A DNA stretch of 64,000 nt, taken from Levilactobacillus bambusae. Its GTDB lineage: Bacteria; Bacillota; Bacilli; Lactobacillales; Lactobacillaceae. Numbering within the stretch: position 1 is the stretch's first letter; every line of letters begins with the position of its first letter. The stretch spans positions 1-64,000 of the forward strand of contig NZ_QCXQ01000002.1 in the NCBI RefSeq assembly GCF_003124125.1, given 5' to 3'. This document shows, piece by piece, positions 62,248-64,000 of this stretch. The notes under the pieces are model-generated. The model made no database searches, had not been told where the DNA came from, and saw only the letters and a list, made by a program, of their open reading frames with translations. The position numbers were made by a program, and so were the translations under genes.

Positions 62248-64000
62248 TTATTTCATTTGTTCCTTTAGTGCCACGCCAGTCCGTGATCCCGGCGCCTTTA
62301 GACTTTCTTCCGGTGTTCCAGCATAACGGATTTGACCACCGTACTTACCGGCATCCGGCCCCATATCAATGAGCCAGTCAGCCTGACTGATTAACGCTAA
62401 ATTGTGCTCAATTAGAATGAGGGTGTTGCCTCGATTAACCAGTCCCTCAAAGAGTTCAATAATTCGCTGCGTATCGTTTAGGTGCAGTCCCGTGGTGGGT
62501 TCATCCAAGAAGTAAATACTTCCCGTATGATCTAATTCCATCGCCAGCTTCACCCGCTGAACTTCCCCACCCGACAACGTCGTCATGGATTGGTTAAGGT
62601 TTAAATAACCCAGACCCACTTGATCCAGCAGGCTCACCTTTTGATAAATTGCTGGGACATCCTTAAAGAAATCGAGTGTCTCACTAATTGAGAGGTTTAA
62701 CACCTCAGCAATATCCTTCCCGTGATATTGGTACTGTAAGGCCTCTTGACTATACCGTTTGCCACCGCACAACTCACAAGTTTGAATCACCGGATCCATA
62801 AAGGCCATCTCGGTGATCATCACACCCTTCCCCTTACACCGGGGACAGGCACCCTTCCCGTTATAACTAAACAGCTGGGACGATACCCCGTTGGCTTTGC
62901 TAAACAGCTTCCGGAGGGGATTCAAAATATTGAGGTAGGTGGCAGGCGTGGACCGAATATTCACACCCACGGCTTCCTGCCGCAAATCAATAAAATCCTG
63001 ATCCGCAACTTTTTGTTTGATCGCATTAACTAACGAACTTTTACCAGAACCCGCTGGGCCGGAAATAATGGTCATGACTCCCCGAGGGACCTTCGTACTA
63101 ACATCAGTTAAGTTATGGGCGGTCACGTGTTCGACTGACAGCCACTTATCAGGCTGACGGGGTTGTCGGAAAACAACCGGTTCCCGGAGCATCTTACCCG
63201 TAATGGTATCGGAGTCCAATAACTCGGGGTAAGTCCCCGTAAACGTCACCCGGCCCCCATCCTGGCCAGCTTTAGGTCCAATTTCCACGATGTAATCCGC
63301 CATTCGAATAATCTCCGGATTATGGTCAACGAGGACAATGGTATTGCCTTGCTCCCTGAGTTTGGTCAGGGACTTCGTTATGAGCTGAATATCATGCGGA
63401 TGCAGTCCCACACTTGGTTCATCCAAGACATAGATCAAATCTGATAAGGAACTGGTTAGAAACTTAGCAATCTTAATCCGTTGGGCTTCCCCACCCGATA
63501 GCGTATCCGTTCCACGATTAAGTGACAAATAGCCGAGACCAATATCAACCAGGGCCTGCACCTTACTTTGAAGTTCACGGACCATTGTCTTGGCTAGTGG
63601 GTCGGTAATTTGACCGAAGAAGTCAAGGACGGACACGAGATCCATTGCGCAGACCTCCGCAATGTTTTTTCCGTTAATCAATCCCTTTAATGAATCCGGG
63701 TTTAGCCGACTTCCGTGACACACGGGACAGACTTCCCGCGTAACGATTTCAGCGAGGGCCGCCTTATGGTGCTGGCCTGAGGCGCTATGCACAATGGACC
63801 GCATCATCCGGGGCACCAAGCCCTCGTACTTGGCAGTCCTAGCCCACTCCTCCGGCGGGTTCTTTAGCTTCTGCCGGGGTGCGTGCATCAATAAGTCATA
63901 CTCGTCTTTAGAGTAGTCCTTAATCTTCTTATCTAAATCAAACAGGCCACTGTGCCCGTATTCGTTCCAACGCCACGTTCCGGGACCAAACCCTGGAAAC
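62248..64000 (-). CDS. UvrA-family ABC ATPase paralogue (partial, runs off the window)
   Basis: At least 583 residues; the frame is open to the window edge (FPGFGPGTWRWNEYG and onward), so the N-terminus is missing. It has a zinc finger CPVCHGSRLNPDS, signature/Walker B of the first ATPase domain (TLSGGEAQRIKIAKFL, LDEPSVGLHPHD), a second Walker A SGPAGSGKSS, a second zinc finger CPRCKGKG...CELCGGKRY, and TLSGGEVQRVKLAMEL with LDEPTTGLHLND. The spacing is that of the shorter UvrA-like proteins often linked to drug tolerance rather than the main UvrA next to uvrB. Which one it is cannot be settled without the missing end. Confidence 0.88.
   Translation of the reverse strand, partial: FPGFGPGTWRWNEYGHSGLFDLDKKIKDYSKDEYDLLMHAPRQKLKNPPEEWARTAKYEGLVPRMMRSIVHSASGQHHKAALAEIVTREVCPVCHGSRLNPDSLKGLINGKNIAEVCAMDLVSVLDFFGQITDPLAKTMVRELQSKVQALVDIGLGYLSLNRGTDTLSGGEAQRIKIAKFLTSSLSDLIYVLDEPSVGLHPHDIQLITKSLTKLREQGNTIVLVDHNPEIIRMADYIVEIGPKAGQDGGRVTFTGTYPELLDSDTITGKMLREPVVFRQPRQPDKWLSVEHVTAHNLTDVSTKVPRGVMTIISGPAGSGKSSLVNAIKQKVADQDFIDLRQEAVGVNIRSTPATYLNILNPLRKLFSKANGVSSQLFSYNGKGACPRCKGKGVMITEMAFMDPVIQTCELCGGKRYSQEALQYQYHGKDIAEVLNLSISETLDFFKDVPAIYQKVSLLDQVGLGYLNLNQSMTTLSGGEVQRVKLAMELDHTGSIYFLDEPTTGLHLNDTQRIIELFEGLVNRGNTLILIEHNLALISQADWLIDMGPDAGKYGGQIRYAGTPEESLKAPGSRTGVALKEQMK

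Overview
The window comes from a low-to-moderate G+C Gram-positive bacterium of the family Lactobacillaceae. The signs are a ClpE preceded by a CtsR box, C69 and M29 peptidases, glycolipid, lipoteichoic and wall teichoic acid genes of lactobacillar type, DUF4828 and DUF1797 proteins, and a LPXTG serine-rich adhesin with an accessory Sec system. A ptsH gene with no ptsI beside it and a gluconate permease/kinase pair would fit a heterofermentative lactobacillus, but genus and species cannot be fixed from the sequence alone.

Layout. 1-6.4 kb: cell-envelope polymers, with an LtaS-type synthase and, on their own promoter, the glycolipid glucosyltransferases lafA and lafB plus a membrane flippase-like protein. 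6.5-11.3 kb: repeat element copy A, ptsH, a small acidic protein, clpE with a CtsR operator, and a MucBP/SH3-like protein. 11.4-19.3 kb: cation P-type ATPase, C69 dipeptidase, NADH oxidase, a small membrane protein and release factor 3. 19.4-22.9 kb: wall teichoic acid operon tagD-tagF1-tagF2 with an internal terminator-like hairpin. 22.9-32.5 kb: AI-2E family exporter, DUF402 phosphatase, recX, flavodoxin, repeat copy B, YihY, UDP-GlcNAc 2-epimerase, aminopeptidase, polyprenyl-phosphate glycosyltransferase, and gluconate permease with two CcpA-type sites.

32.7-53.9 kb is the outstanding part: a 21 kb leftward locus that makes, glycosylates and exports one serine-rich repeat protein (SRRP). 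In transcription order it holds the SRRP, a Gtf3-like enzyme, secA2, secY2, asp1, asp2, asp3, gtfA, a short gtfB, four related glycosyltransferase-like genes arranged as a duplicated two-gene cassette (A-B-A'-B'), and a second Gtf3-like enzyme. A 59-residue single-membrane-segment gene with its own terminator lies on the opposite strand behind secA2. A tRNA-Arg(CCU) follows at the right border. GtfA/GtfB should start the O-glycan, the Gtf3-like and cassette enzymes should extend it, Asp1-3/SecA2/SecY2 should export the glycoprotein, and sortase should anchor it at LPQTG.

54-64 kb: DEAD-box helicase, Gfo/Idh/MocA oxidoreductase, DUF4828 protein, a membrane-anchored GH25-like protein, an RpiR regulator divergent from gluconokinase, an amino acid permease, repeat copy C, and a UvrA paralogue cut by the window edge. 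Three copies of one structured intergenic repeat (A, B, C) show compensating base changes in their main stem.
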